Source: Amycolatopsis xylanica
GTDB lineage: Bacteria > Actinomycetota > Actinomycetes > Mycobacteriales > Pseudonocardiaceae
Direction: 5' to 3'
Assembly (NCBI RefSeq): GCF_900107045.1
Contig: NZ_FNON01000008.1
Location: forward strand, 124,001-188,000
Length of the DNA: 64,000 nucleotides
Part shown: piece by piece, positions 16,963-25,723 of the stretch
How the letters are laid out: each line of letters starts with the position of its first letter
Position numbering within the stretch: the first letter of the stretch is position 1
Notes under the pieces: generated by a model
What the model saw: the letters and a program-made list of their open reading frames with translations, nothing else
Told to the model about the DNA's origin: nothing
The model's database searches: none
Position numbers and translations under genes: made by a program

Positions 16963-16969
16963 TCCCCTC

Positions 16970-17971
16970 TTGCGTTTTTCAAGGCTCTGCGTCGTGACCC
17001 TGCTCGCCGCCGCAGCACTGCTCGTGCCCAGCTCCGCCCGCGCCACGCAAGTGACCTGTGAGGACGTGCGGGTGCCGGTGACGGCCGGGCTGCTGCCCGC
17101 GACCATGTACGGCAGGCTCTGCACACCCCACGGCGCCGGCACCGTGCAGGTGCTCATTCCCGGCGGCACCTACAACGGGTCCTATTGGGACATCGCGTAC
17201 ACGCCGGAGACGCGCTCGTTCCGGCTCGCGATGAACGACGCGGGTTATGCCACGCTCGCCATCGACCGGCTCGGCACCGGGCAGAGCTCGAAGCCGCTGA
17301 GCGCGCTCCTGACCGCGACCGTCCAGGCCAACGCCGTGCACCAGGTCATCCAGACGCTGCGGCCCCGGTTCTCGAAGGTGATCGTCGGCGGGCACTCCAT
17401 CGGCGCCGCGATGGCGATGATCGAGGCGGGCTTCCACCACGACGTCGACGGCGTGCTGGTCACCGACATGACGCACCGGATGAACTACATCACCGTCGTC
17501 CCGGTGCTGGCGCAGATGATCCCGGCACCACTCGACCCGCAGCTCGGCGGGCGCGGCCTCGACGCCGGCTATCTGACCACCGCGCCCGGCACCCGGTACA
17601 CCTCGTTCCACGCGCCCGGTCCTGACGTGCCGGGCGCGATCGCGTTCGACGAGTCCACAAAGGACGTGTTCGCCACGACGGAGGCGATCGACACGATCGC
17701 GCTCACCACCGTGGTCATCCCGGCGTCGGCGCAGATCAACGTCCCGGTGCTGCTGGTCGTCGGCAGCGGTGACTCGCACTTCTGCGGCCTGCCGCTCGGC
17801 AGCGACTGCTCGTCGGCGGAGGCCTTGCGGCAATCGGAATCGCCGTACTTCGCGCCCGCCGCGCAGCTGCGGACGTACCTGCTCGACGGGTATGGGCACT
17901 CGATCAACTACGCGCCCAACGCGCCGGACTTCCACCAGGCCGTCAAGGACTGGCTTCAGACCCTCGGTTAG
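16970..17971 (+). CDS. Secreted alpha/beta-hydrolase
   Basis: The 333-residue protein has a Sec signal peptide (RFSRLCVVTLLAAAALLVPS, cleavage near ARA). The alpha/beta-hydrolase fold shows an oxyanion region LIPGGTYNGSYWD, nucleophile Ser143 in GGHSIGAAM and catalytic His in DGYGHSINYAP; the acid residue is probably in VVGSGDSHF. Two Cys pairs suggest disulfides in the extracellular protein. The start is TTG at 16970, with GGAGG of the upstream P450 end (16955-16959) as ribosome binding site. It is likely an esterase or amide hydrolase working with the P450 product or substrate (inference). It overlaps the convergent MoxR gene by 4 nt. Confidence 0.8.
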   Translation: MRFSRLCVVTLLAAAALLVPSSARATQVTCEDVRVPVTAGLLPATMYGRLCTPHGAGTVQVLIPGGTYNGSYWDIAYTPETRSFRLAMNDAGYATLAIDRLGTGQSSKPLSALLTATVQANAVHQVIQTLRPRFSKVIVGGHSIGAAMAMIEAGFHHDVDGVLVTDMTHRMNYITVVPVLAQMIPAPLDPQLGGRGLDAGYLTTAPGTRYTSFHAPGPDVPGAIAFDESTKDVFATTEAIDTIALTTVVIPASAQINVPVLLVVGSGDSHFCGLPLGSDCSSAEALRQSESPYFAPAAQLRTYLLDGYGHSINYAPNAPDFHQAVKDWLQTLG

Positions 17972-18921
17972 ACACTGGAAATCGCGGGCGCGGGCGTCGC
18001 GGCGAGCACATCGGCGACGACGTCCGCGGCGCCGCGCCGGTCGAGTTCGGCTTCCGCGGTGAGGACGAGGCGATGCGCCAGCACCGGCGCGGCGACGTCC
18101 TTGATGTCGTCGGGCGTGACGAACCGCCGTCCGTCGGTCGCGGCGAGCGCCTGCCCGGCGCGCACCAGCGCGATGCTGCCGCGCGGGCTGGCGCCGAAGC
18201 GCACGGCCGCGTGCTCGCGCGTCGCCGCGGCCAGCCTAGCGGCGTATTCGACGACCGCTCTGTCCAAATGCGACGATCGAACCTCCGCGATCGCGTCGCG
18301 CAGCGTCGCCACGTCGACCACGGCGGGCAGGTCGTCGGGGCTGACGCCGGCGCAGTCGCTCATGATAACGAACACCTCGGACTCGAGGTCCGGATAGCCG
18401 ACGCTCAGCCGCATCAGGAACCGGTCGAGCTGCGCCTCCGGCAGCCGGTAGGTGCCTTCCAGCTCGATCGGGTTCTGGGTGGCGATCACCAGGAACGGCC
18501 TCGGCACCTCGTGGCCTGCCGCGTCCACCGTCACCCGCCGCTCGGCCATGACCTCCAGCAGCGCGGACTGCGTCTTCGGCGTGCCGCGGTTGATCTCGTC
18601 GGCCACCACGACGTTCGCGAAGATCCCGCCGGGGTGGAACGCGAACCGCTCGTCCTTCTGGTGGTAGACGGTGACGCCGGTGATGTCGCCCGGCAGCAGG
18701 TCGGGGGTGAACTGGATGCGGTTCCAGCTGCCGCCGATACTGCGCGCGAGGCACCGGGCGAGCGTCGTCTTGCCCAGCCCCGGCACGTCCTCGACGAGCA
18801 GGTGCCCCTCCGCGAGCAGCGCGGCGATCGCCAGGCGCACCACCTCCGGCTTCCCCCGGATCACGCCCTGGACGTTGCGTGCGATCAGCTCGTAGACCTC
18901 GCCTGCCGTAGACCTGCCCAC
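17968..18921 (-). CDS. MoxR-type AAA+ ATPase
   Basis: The 317-residue protein has Walker A EDVPGLGKTTLA, Walker B VVVADEINRGTPKTQSALLE and sensor region FLVIATQNPIELEGTYRLPE, all diagnostic of MoxR. MoxR ATPases are chaperone-like partners of VWA/DUF58 proteins. Here no DUF58 gene is adjacent, unlike the second MoxR at 51315. GTG at 18921 follows GAAAGGGGG. Immediately upstream, the octamer CGGTACAG occurs twice within about 25 nt, possibly part of the promoter. Confidence 0.9.
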   Translation of the reverse strand: MGRSTAGEVYELIARNVQGVIRGKPEVVRLAIAALLAEGHLLVEDVPGLGKTTLARCLARSIGGSWNRIQFTPDLLPGDITGVTVYHQKDERFAFHPGGIFANVVVADEINRGTPKTQSALLEVMAERRVTVDAAGHEVPRPFLVIATQNPIELEGTYRLPEAQLDRFLMRLSVGYPDLESEVFVIMSDCAGVSPDDLPAVVDVATLRDAIAEVRSSHLDRAVVEYAARLAAATREHAAVRFGASPRGSIALVRAGQALAATDGRRFVTPDDIKDVAAPVLAHRLVLTAEAELDRRGAADVVADVLAATPAPAISSV

Positions 18922-18990
18922 CAGTCCCCCTTTCGCGTCCTCGCAGGCTAACGGCGCCGGTACAGAAATCCCCCTGTTCCGGTACAGCGG

Positions 18991-19329
18991 TCAGGAATGC
19001 TTGCGGTCATAGAGCTCTTCGGCCAGCGAACTGCCCATCAGCCCGCCGAAGATCCCCGCGGCGATCCCGGCGACCATGCCCACCGGCGACGCGATCACCG
19101 CCCCGGTCGCGATCCCGAAGGCCAGCGAACCCGAAGCTCCCCCGAGCCCGGTGCAGGCCGCCAGGCTCAGCGGCTTGCGTGCCTGCTCGAGGTAGTAGAA
19201 GTCCTCCTCGTAGACCTCGGGTTCCTCCGGCGGATCCGGCAGCTCCGGCGTCTGGTTCAGCCAGACGTCCTCGGGAATGACGAGGTAGTAGGTGTCGTCC
19301 TCCGGGCGTTCGTCGAGCGCGGCCGTCAT
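18991..19329 (-). CDS. Small protein with acidic N-terminus and glycine-zipper hydrophobic C-terminus
   Basis: In this 112-residue protein residues 1-50 are acidic and Tyr/Pro-rich (PDPPEEPEVYEEDFYYLEQA). Residues 60-105 are a Gly/Ala-rich hydrophobic hairpin (GIATGAVIASPVGMVAGIAA and GIFGGLMGSSL) resembling glycine-zipper membrane segments. Its start codon overlaps the stop of the upstream gene (19326-19329, ATGA), so it is translationally coupled to the PAKA-repeat protein. No known family; probably membrane-associated. Confidence 0.65.
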   Translation of the reverse strand: MTAALDERPEDDTYYLVIPEDVWLNQTPELPDPPEEPEVYEEDFYYLEQARKPLSLAACTGLGGASGSLAFGIATGAVIASPVGMVAGIAAGIFGGLMGSSLAEELYDRKHS

Positions 19330-19910
19330 GACGCGATGTCGATCGGGAGGATCTTGAAGTGGTGGTGGTGCTTGCCGTGGTGCCGTTTCACCTGCTCCAG
19401 GTCCTTTTTGGACTTCTCGAGGTGCTTGCGCGCCTTGGCGAGCCGCTCGGTGGCCTCGTCGACGGCCTTCTGCGCGTGATCGACCGCCGCGACGGCCTTC
19501 TCGACCGTGTGGTGCACGGTCCTCTTCACCACGGGCGTTGTTTCCTTCTGGACCGCGGCTCGCACGACGTACTTCGGCGCCTTTTGTGTCGACACCGGGA
19601 CCGCCTTGCGCTGGGGCGCCTTCGCCGTTTTCGGTGCTACGGCCGGTTTGGGAGCGACGGCGGGTTTGGGAGCGACGGCAGGCTTGTGCACCGGCGCGGG
19701 CGCGACCTGCTTGGCCGCCGCGACGGGCTCCGGCGCCTTCGCCGGCGCCGGCGCGGGAGCGGCTGGCTCGGCCGGTTTCGCCTGCGCGGCGTCCTTGACC
19801 TCCGGCTGCCCCTCGAACAACGCGTTGGCCGTGGTCGCCCCGAGCGCGGCCGTGGCCAGCCCCGCCACCCCGTAGACGGCCGCCCGCCGCAGATTCGACT
19901 TGCTCTTCAT
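19326..19910 (-). CDS. Ala/Lys/Pro-rich surface protein with basic helical tail
   Basis: The protein of about 194 residues has a signal/membrane segment (RRAAVYGVAGLATAALGATT), a long Pro/Ala/Lys linker containing three tandem copies of KPAVAP, a coiled-coil region (EKAVAAVDHAQKAVDEATER) and a His/Lys-rich end (HHGKHHHHFK). It resembles wall-spanning spacer segments or histone-like tails. It could bind nucleic acid, metal or wall polymers; no family is recognised. ATG 19910 has GGGGTGA upstream; a GTG three codons earlier (19919) is an alternative. It is coupled to the downstream small protein. Confidence 0.65.
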   Translation of the reverse strand: MKSKSNLRRAAVYGVAGLATAALGATTANALFEGQPEVKDAAQAKPAEPAAPAPAPAKAPEPVAAAKQVAPAPVHKPAVAPKPAVAPKPAVAPKTAKAPQRKAVPVSTQKAPKYVVRAAVQKETTPVVKRTVHHTVEKAVAAVDHAQKAVDEATERLAKARKHLEKSKKDLEQVKRHHGKHHHHFKILPIDIAS

Positions 19911-19986
19911 CCCGTTCACCCCGCTCGTCTCCGGTAACGCGGGCAGCCTCCCGCGCCCCGGTTCATCCGCGGTTCATCGGCGCGTC

Positions 19987-20646
19987 TCAAGCCTCGAGCC
20001 GGTAGCCCCGGCCGTGCACGGTGTGAATGACCCCGGGTTCCCGCAGCTTCGCCCTGACCCGGCGCACCACGGCGTCGACCACGTTCGACATCGGATCGGC
20101 GCTGGTGTCCCAGCAATGCTCGAGCAGCTCATCGCGCCCGACGGCCTGCCCGCTCCGGATCATGAGGTACTCCAGCACCGCGAACTCCTTGTCGCTCAAG
20201 GTGAGCAGCACCCCGCCCCGCCGCACCTCCCGGCGCGCGGAGTCGAGCACGACATCGTCCACCCTGAGCACCGACGGCCTCCCGTCCGCCGAGCGGCGGC
20301 AGAGCGCCAGCACCCGCGCGGTCATCTCGGCGACCGCGAACGGCTTGACCAGGTAATCGTCCCCGCCGTGCTCGAACCCGCCGATCCGGTCGGCGAGGCT
20401 GTCGCGGGAGGTGAGGAAGAGGACCGGGACCGCCCAGCCCTCCTGACGCCGCCGGTAGACGTAGCCCGCGGAGTCACCGTCGGGGAGCATGCGGTCGAAG
20501 ACCACGCAGTCGTAGGCCTTAGTAAGCGCCTTGTCGGCCTCTGCGATGTCCCTGGCCTGGGTGACGGCGAGGCTGGTCGCGGTCAGCTCGGCGGTGACGG
20601 CGGCGCGGAGCTCGTCGTCGTCCTCGACCACCAATACCTCTGCCAT
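19987..20646 (-). CDS. OmpR/PhoB-type response regulator
   Basis: The 219-residue protein has a receiver domain with acidic pocket EDDD (8-11), phospho-acceptor Asp51 in VVFDRMLPDGD, switch Thr in FLTSRDS and Lys in YLVKPF. A C-terminal winged helix follows (LTLSDKEFAVLEYLMIRSGQ, with VVDAVVRRVRAKLREPG and HTVHGRGYRLEA). All phosphorylation residues are present. No histidine kinase gene is adjacent, so its partner is unlinked. The downstream gene pair (PAKA-repeat and glycine-zipper proteins, 19910 downward) lies 76 nt after its stop on the same strand and could be a target or operon mate. Confidence 0.9.
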   Translation of the reverse strand: MAEVLVVEDDDELRAAVTAELTATSLAVTQARDIAEADKALTKAYDCVVFDRMLPDGDSAGYVYRRRQEGWAVPVLFLTSRDSLADRIGGFEHGGDDYLVKPFAVAEMTARVLALCRRSADGRPSVLRVDDVVLDSARREVRRGGVLLTLSDKEFAVLEYLMIRSGQAVGRDELLEHCWDTSADPMSNVVDAVVRRVRAKLREPGVIHTVHGRGYRLEA

Positions 20647-20699
20647 CGAGGACCGAGCGTAACCGTCTTGGCTGCCCCTGGGTTGGCAGGAACCGGCCA

Positions 20700-20751
20700 G
20701 GGGTCGTGAGTGTTCTGACCGGTTCTAACCGGCCGCAACACTCACGACCCC
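20700..20751. repeat. 50-bp dispersed hairpin element, copy 3
   Basis: It ends 5 nt after the stop codon of the HAD-M28 gene (minus strand). The core reads GACCGGTTCTAACCGGCC on the plus strand: the single change gives an A-C mismatch in plus-strand RNA but a G-U pair in the minus-strand transcript that would carry it, consistent with folding in the mRNA of the adjacent gene. Confidence 0.85.
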
Positions 20752-20756
20752 AACGC

Positions 20757-22334
20757 TCAGCCGAGTTCCAGAACCCCGGCGGCGTACGCCGTGTTCATGC
20801 GCAGGATCTCCAGCGCGAGCCCGTAGTCGATGAACTCCAGGGTGTCCCGGGCGCTGTGGATGTGGGTGTTCGCGCCGTCAGCCCCCTCGATCGTGAGCAC
20901 GGCGGGCATGCCCTCGTCGATGAACGGGACGTGGTCGCTGTTGAACGGGTGCAAGCTCGTCTGCACGCCCAGCGAGGTGTACGTCGCCGCGGCCTCGGCG
21001 AGGCCGTCGATGACCGGCTGCGACACGGCCGCGCCTTCGAGCAGGACCGAGGGCGGGGGTGAGTTCAGCGTGCCGATCATGTCCATGTTGACCACCGCGC
21101 GTATCCGCATCCGCTCGCCCGCGGGCAGCTGCGCGACGTGGCGAAGGCTGCCGAAGAGTCCCTGCTCCTCGCCGCCGAACAGGATGAACCGCACGTCGTG
21201 GCGGAACTGGACGCCGGCGAGCGCGCGGGCGATCGCGAGCAGGCCCGCACTGCCCGATCCGTTGTCGTCGGCGCCCGGCGCCGGGCCGCCCGCGAGGTTG
21301 ATCGAGTCGAGGTGGGCCGTGACGAGGACCAGTTCGTGCGGGCCGCGATTGGTGCCCAGGCGGTCGGCGATGACGTTGCGCGTGGTCTTGCCGCCGAGCG
21401 GGACCGATTCCGTGGTCACGGCATAGCCGGCGGCCGAGAGTTCGGCGGCGGCCCAGGTCGCCGCCGCGTCGAAGCCAGGGCTCGTGGAATGCCTGCTGGT
21501 GAACGAAACCAGCTTCGTCAGGTCGGCCTCGAACGAAGCCCGTGTCAGTTTGTCGACACAGGCCTGGATCCAGGCCACCGGGGCGCGCCCGGCCGCCGGT
21601 GCCAACCGTTCCAGCACGACGGTGTCCCAGGGGACCGGCCGGACCGAATAGCAAGGCTCGTAAGGACTTCCCGGCTGCGGGATGTCCCCGGCCGCGATGA
21701 GGTAGCGGCCGCCGTCCAGGAGGATCGGCACCTCCGGATGCTCCTCCTGGAACAACCGGCCGTTCTGGGTGACGAGCCGCAGACTCGTGACGTCCGCCCG
21801 TGGCCCGGCGGCGAGCACGGCGTCCCCCATGCGGACCCAGCGGAAGCCCGCCGGGATCGCGCCGGGGGTGGTGCGGAAGATCGTGGTCTCGTCGACGAGC
21901 AGCCCGGGCACGTCGGTAAGCTTGTCGAGGTCCCCGCCGAGCTGGACCGCGCGCATGCCGAGCGCCTTGGCCGCGCGGACGTGGTCGGCGTTCTCCGTCA
22001 CGAAGAAGACGTCCGCCAGTCCGACCCCGGCTTTTCCGGCAGCAGCAAGGAAAACGCGCTTGTCGGGCTTGAACACACCCACGTCCGTGGACAGCGTGAC
22101 CCGTTCCTCGAGTGGCTCGAAGAACGAGCGGATGCCGAGTTTGTCGAGGATCGCGTAGTAACGGTCGCGGATTTCCGGGATGTCCGCCGGGGTGGCGGGC
22201 ATGTCGAAGTCCGACAGCAGCGCGAGCTTGGCCGCCGGTAGCTCGCTGATCGCGCGCAAGGTCTCGAGCGCGCCGGGGAGCAGGATGTCGTTCTGCTCCA
22301 ACGTGTTCCCTAGATCGAACAGTACGAGTCTCAT
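20757..22334 (-). CDS. Fusion of HAD-like hydrolase and M28 zinc aminopeptidase
   Basis: In this 525-residue protein residues 1-190 form a HAD-superfamily domain: motif I LVLFDLGNTLEQ (DLGNT variant of DxDxT), motif II-like LALLSDFD, motif III Lys in VFKPDKRVF, motif IV FFVTENADHVRAA. Residues about 290-525 form an M28 peptidase with metal ligands in VTAHLDSI, GADDNGSGSAG, FGGEEQG and a C-terminal SDHVPFIDEGMPAV. No signal peptide is present. The ATG at 22334 overlaps the stop of the M36 gene (ATGA), so both are translated from one mRNA. The fusion could be regulatory or a bifunctional peptide/phosphate enzyme; no precedent is known to me. Confidence 0.82.
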   Translation of the reverse strand: MRLVLFDLGNTLEQNDILLPGALETLRAISELPAAKLALLSDFDMPATPADIPEIRDRYYAILDKLGIRSFFEPLEERVTLSTDVGVFKPDKRVFLAAAGKAGVGLADVFFVTENADHVRAAKALGMRAVQLGGDLDKLTDVPGLLVDETTIFRTTPGAIPAGFRWVRMGDAVLAAGPRADVTSLRLVTQNGRLFQEEHPEVPILLDGGRYLIAAGDIPQPGSPYEPCYSVRPVPWDTVVLERLAPAAGRAPVAWIQACVDKLTRASFEADLTKLVSFTSRHSTSPGFDAAATWAAAELSAAGYAVTTESVPLGGKTTRNVIADRLGTNRGPHELVLVTAHLDSINLAGGPAPGADDNGSGSAGLLAIARALAGVQFRHDVRFILFGGEEQGLFGSLRHVAQLPAGERMRIRAVVNMDMIGTLNSPPPSVLLEGAAVSQPVIDGLAEAAATYTSLGVQTSLHPFNSDHVPFIDEGMPAVLTIEGADGANTHIHSARDTLEFIDYGLALEILRMNTAYAAGVLELG

Positions 22335-24403
22335 GGTACATCGAAGCTTTCGACCACGCCCGCGAGTGAGGACGACGAGGACGGCGGCGAGACCGCTGCC
22401 GTGCCCATGCCCCGCTTCGCGAAGCCTTGCCAAACCTCGGGAAGATCCGCCGCGTTCAGCGCTGCCACGGCCGAGATGATGCCGTCGCGGGCTTGGGTGT
22501 ACGTGGGACGGGAGGGGGTGAGCTTGAGGCCGCCGATGACGTACTCGAGCATGCGGCGCTCGGCCTCGGCGTGCCCGTGTTTGGCCACCAGGTTGACGAA
22601 AACCTCCCACAGCGTGGCGCACCAGACCTCGCCCGCGTTGTGGACCTCGTTGTTCGGGCCGCCGCCGTTGGGGTTGCGCAGCGGGCCTGACGGCAGCACG
22701 ACGTTGGCGCTGATGTGCTTGAACGTCAACGGGTTCTTGCCGAGGTCGGCCGTGTACGGGTAACGGCGGATCGAGAAGTAGTAGTTGTCACGGAAGCTCG
22801 AGGTGAGGTCGGTCCAGCCGCCGACGGCGAACGTGCCGTTCGCGAAATTGTCGGTGGCCTGTGATGTCATGCAGATGGCGAAGAAATCGCCCCAGCCCTC
22901 GCCCATCGCCCGGCCTTGCTGATTGGACAAGCCGGTGGCGTTGCCGACCAGCCGGTTGGTGACGTAATGCCCCATCTCGTGGAAGGTGATCAATGCGTCG
23001 AAATTACTCGTCCGGCTCGGCAGCGGGCTGACCCCGACGAACTCGTACATCTGCATGCGCGGGCTGGCGCCGTCCGCGGGGGTGGACATGTTCGCGTTGT
23101 CCGTGCCGCTGAAGTCGTGCCCCTCGGCCAGAATCGGGTCGCCGCCGGACCCGCCACGGCCGAAGTTGTCCTGCTGCGCGTTACCCGCCGCCTCGTCGAA
23201 GCCGGCTTCGTACCAGCGGTCGTGCAGCCAGTTCACGTGCACGAACATGCCGACCAGGCTCGACTGCAGGTTGTTCGGGTCACTCGCGGCCTTGCTGTGG
23301 TCGTAGGTGTACTCGAAGCAGCCTGGCGCGCTCGCCTTGCCGACGACGTCGCCGTCGCCGAAGCCCTGCGGCGCGGCGAGGTCCGCGTAGGCGAAGCAGT
23401 TGTTGCCCTGGGTGGTCGTCGCGCCGTCCGGCAGCCACGGGTCGCCTTTGAGGAGGCCCTCGGTGTCGATCACGCGCTCGGGAATGGTCCGCGCCTGGAA
23501 CCCGTCGAGCCTGCCCGTCGGATGCGGGGTGCCCGGCGCCGGGCCGTCCTCGGGCCGGAGCACCGCGTCGCCGGTGTTGAAGACCTTGTACTTGAAGGAG
23601 GAGTCGGCACTGAGGTTCTTGCGGAACAACACGTCCGGGTCATCGACGGAGTCGATGACGTAGCTGAAAGCGGGGAAGCCCTTGATCCACAGTTCGAGGT
23701 AGTAGCCCGGTGACAACTGGCCGTCGCCGAGCGGGAAGAGCACGTCCTTGACACGCACCGGCCGTTCGAACGCGGGCCTGCTGTCGGCCTCCGGGACCGC
23801 GTAGAAGCGGTACTGGCCGTCCTCGCCTTCGAGTGGAGTGAACTCGGCGGGTTCGTAGTGCGTGCCGGTCAGGTCGTGCGCGGCGCGGGAGATCGCCTCT
23901 TCGGCGGAGGTCACCGGGCCTGCCGAGCGCTGCCCGCCCGCCTCCGTGGCGCCGGGGAAGAACTGGCCCGCGAGCGCGATCACCTGGTTGTCCCCGCCGA
24001 TCGCGGCGGTGACCTCCGAGCTGAACACCTCGACGCCCTCGACCCGCTGGACGAGCTGCACCGTGGGCAGCCCGCGCCCGCTGACCGAGACCACCTCGAC
24101 CCCGGCGGCGTCCGAAGGCGACAGCTCCCACAGGTCACCGCGCTCGCGCACGAAATTCGCGGCCGCTTCCTCGGGCGACGCGGCGCCGACGCTCGTCAGC
24201 CTGCCCGCCGGGCGCTCGACGGCGATGCGGTTCGGCAGGCCGGTGGCCTCGTCGTAGTCGACGAGCAGGCCGGGGATCTCGGCCGAGAGCCGGCCGTGGC
24301 CTCCGGTGCGGGAGGGCGCCGAAAGCGGCGTGCCCCGGGCAGCCCGCGCGCCCGAGTCGTACAGCGCGTTGAAATCTTCCGGGATCTGACTCTGTCCGGC
24401 CAT
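22331..24403 (-). CDS. M36 (fungalysin-type) metallopeptidase
   Basis: The 690-residue protein has an N-terminal propeptide-like FTP/PepSY region (about 60-280) and a catalytic domain with HEMGH at residues 475-479 (zinc ligands and catalytic Glu) and EGWGDFFAI supplying the third ligand. M36 enzymes are normally secreted zymogens. The start at ATG 24403 (SD GAGGGG) gives no recognisable signal peptide (MAGQSQIPEDF), which is unusual. It is coupled by a 4-nt overlap to the HAD-M28 fusion, suggesting joint protein or peptide degradation. It is divergent from the acyl-CoA dehydrogenase-like gene. Confidence 0.88.
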   Translation of the reverse strand: MAGQSQIPEDFNALYDSGARAARGTPLSAPSRTGGHGRLSAEIPGLLVDYDEATGLPNRIAVERPAGRLTSVGAASPEEAAANFVRERGDLWELSPSDAAGVEVVSVSGRGLPTVQLVQRVEGVEVFSSEVTAAIGGDNQVIALAGQFFPGATEAGGQRSAGPVTSAEEAISRAAHDLTGTHYEPAEFTPLEGEDGQYRFYAVPEADSRPAFERPVRVKDVLFPLGDGQLSPGYYLELWIKGFPAFSYVIDSVDDPDVLFRKNLSADSSFKYKVFNTGDAVLRPEDGPAPGTPHPTGRLDGFQARTIPERVIDTEGLLKGDPWLPDGATTTQGNNCFAYADLAAPQGFGDGDVVGKASAPGCFEYTYDHSKAASDPNNLQSSLVGMFVHVNWLHDRWYEAGFDEAAGNAQQDNFGRGGSGGDPILAEGHDFSGTDNANMSTPADGASPRMQMYEFVGVSPLPSRTSNFDALITFHEMGHYVTNRLVGNATGLSNQQGRAMGEGWGDFFAICMTSQATDNFANGTFAVGGWTDLTSSFRDNYYFSIRRYPYTADLGKNPLTFKHISANVVLPSGPLRNPNGGGPNNEVHNAGEVWCATLWEVFVNLVAKHGHAEAERRMLEYVIGGLKLTPSRPTYTQARDGIISAVAALNAADLPEVWQGFAKRGMGTAAVSPPSSSSSLAGVVESFDVP

Positions 24404-24537
24404 TTCTTGCCCCTCACGCAAAGCGATTTCGCGTCCGTCTCCGAGTGTGCTTCTAAAAGAGAGGCTCAGCGCCCGGTAAATACACAGTGGAGACCAACCC
24501 GTGACTGTATGGCCGCGCCTTCGGCCAAGATGGACAC

Positions 24538-25671
24538 ATGACCGTTTCAGCGCACCCCTTCGCACCGCCCGCCCACGAAGCGCACTGGGTGGTGACCGCC
24601 AGGGAATTGGCCACCGGTTTCGCCGCGACCGCGGCGGAACTCGACGAGTCCGCCGAGATCCCGCTCGCCAACCTGCGCGCGCTGCACGCCAGCGGGCTCG
24701 ACGCCGCGACCCTGCCCGAAGAGCACGGCGGGCAGAACCTGAGTTACCGCACCTTCGGCGCGGTGCTGCGTCTGCTGAGCGCGGCCTGCCCGTCCACGGC
24801 CTGTATCTGGCTCATGCACATCGGCGCGGCGGGCGGGCTCGTGCAGATGTCCGCCCCCGAGGCCGCGAGCTTTTACGCGGACGAGCTGAAAGCGGGCAAA
24901 CGCTTCGCCAACGCGTTGTCCGAACCGGCATGCGGCAATCTGTTCCTGCTGCCGCAGCAGACCGCCGAACCGGCCGAAGGCGGTTTCCGGCTCACCGGCG
25001 CCAAGCGTTTCGTGAGCGGCTGCGAAATAGCCGATCATTTCCTCGTCAACGCGCTCGTCGACGGCACACCGGCATTCTTCGGCCACGCGCCGGACGACAC
25101 GATGACCTACGTCCCCATCTGGGACACCATGGGCCTGCGCGCCAGCCGCAGCCAGCTCCTCACCTTCGACGGCACCCTGCTGCGCGCCGACCGCCGTTGT
25201 CTCCCGCCGTCCGGGCCGCGCCCCAACCACATCGCCGCCGGGCTCGCGTATCTCTCACTCGGCATCGCCGACGCCGCGCTCGCCGCGCTGACCGAGCACG
25301 CGCGCTCACGCACCATCCCGACCACCCGGCAGCCGCTCTCGGACATGCAGTGGCTGGAGTTCGAGGCGGCCGACGCCGCGCTCAAACTGGACGCGGCCGC
25401 GATGTACGCGGGGCACAGCATGTGGCTGGCCGACCAGAACTCACCCGGCTTCATCGGTTCGACCGTGCGCGCCAAGCCGCTCGCCAACGAGGCCGCGCGC
25501 GACATCGCCCAGCTCGGCGTGCGTGTCGGCGGCGGCTCGGGGTACCTGCGCACCTCGCCGATCCAGCGCATCTTCCGCGACGCGCAAGCGGGCGGGCTGA
25601 TGGCCTACTCGGTCGAGGTCTGCAAAGCCCACCTCGGCAAGGAAACGTTGACAGCTCTGGCGAACGAGTGA
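24538..25671 (+). CDS. Acyl-CoA dehydrogenase-fold flavoprotein
   Basis: The 377-residue protein has the ACAD fold: an N-terminal helical domain with LHASGLDAATLPEEHGG, FAD-contact region LSEPACGNLF and GGFRLTGAKRFVSG, beta domain with WDTMGLRASRS, and C-terminal helical region LGVRVGGGSGYLRTSPIQRI then FRDAQAGGLM. The C-terminal pattern resembles the Acyl-CoA_dh_2 branch that includes group D flavin monooxygenases, so it may be a dehydrogenase or a flavin-dependent hydroxylase; the classical catalytic Glu is not obvious. It stands alone as a transcription unit, 52 nt ahead of a Tat-secreted protein. Confidence 0.8.
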   Translation: MTVSAHPFAPPAHEAHWVVTARELATGFAATAAELDESAEIPLANLRALHASGLDAATLPEEHGGQNLSYRTFGAVLRLLSAACPSTACIWLMHIGAAGGLVQMSAPEAASFYADELKAGKRFANALSEPACGNLFLLPQQTAEPAEGGFRLTGAKRFVSGCEIADHFLVNALVDGTPAFFGHAPDDTMTYVPIWDTMGLRASRSQLLTFDGTLLRADRRCLPPSGPRPNHIAAGLAYLSLGIADAALAALTEHARSRTIPTTRQPLSDMQWLEFEAADAALKLDAAAMYAGHSMWLADQNSPGFIGSTVRAKPLANEAARDIAQLGVRVGGGSGYLRTSPIQRIFRDAQAGGLMAYSVEVCKAHLGKETLTALANE

Positions 25672-25723
25672 TCTGATCAGCACGGTTTCCGCCGCCGATG
25701 AAACGATCTCGCTGGAGGAGACT

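Noticed and set aside
15655..17971. P450-esterase pair as the core of a secondary metabolite cluster
   Set aside because: No biosynthetic core enzyme (PKS, NRPS, terpene cyclase, RiPP) lies nearby.
17968..18921. MoxR at 17968 as part of a MoxR-DUF58 operon
   Set aside because: Neighbours are an esterase and a small glycine-zipper protein; the true MoxR-DUF58-TgpA set is at 47974-52292.
20757..22622. Longer frame for the HAD-M28 protein starting at 22622
   Set aside because: The extra N-terminus overlaps the M36 gene out of frame and is low-complexity; the ATGA overlap at 22331-22334 gives a natural start.
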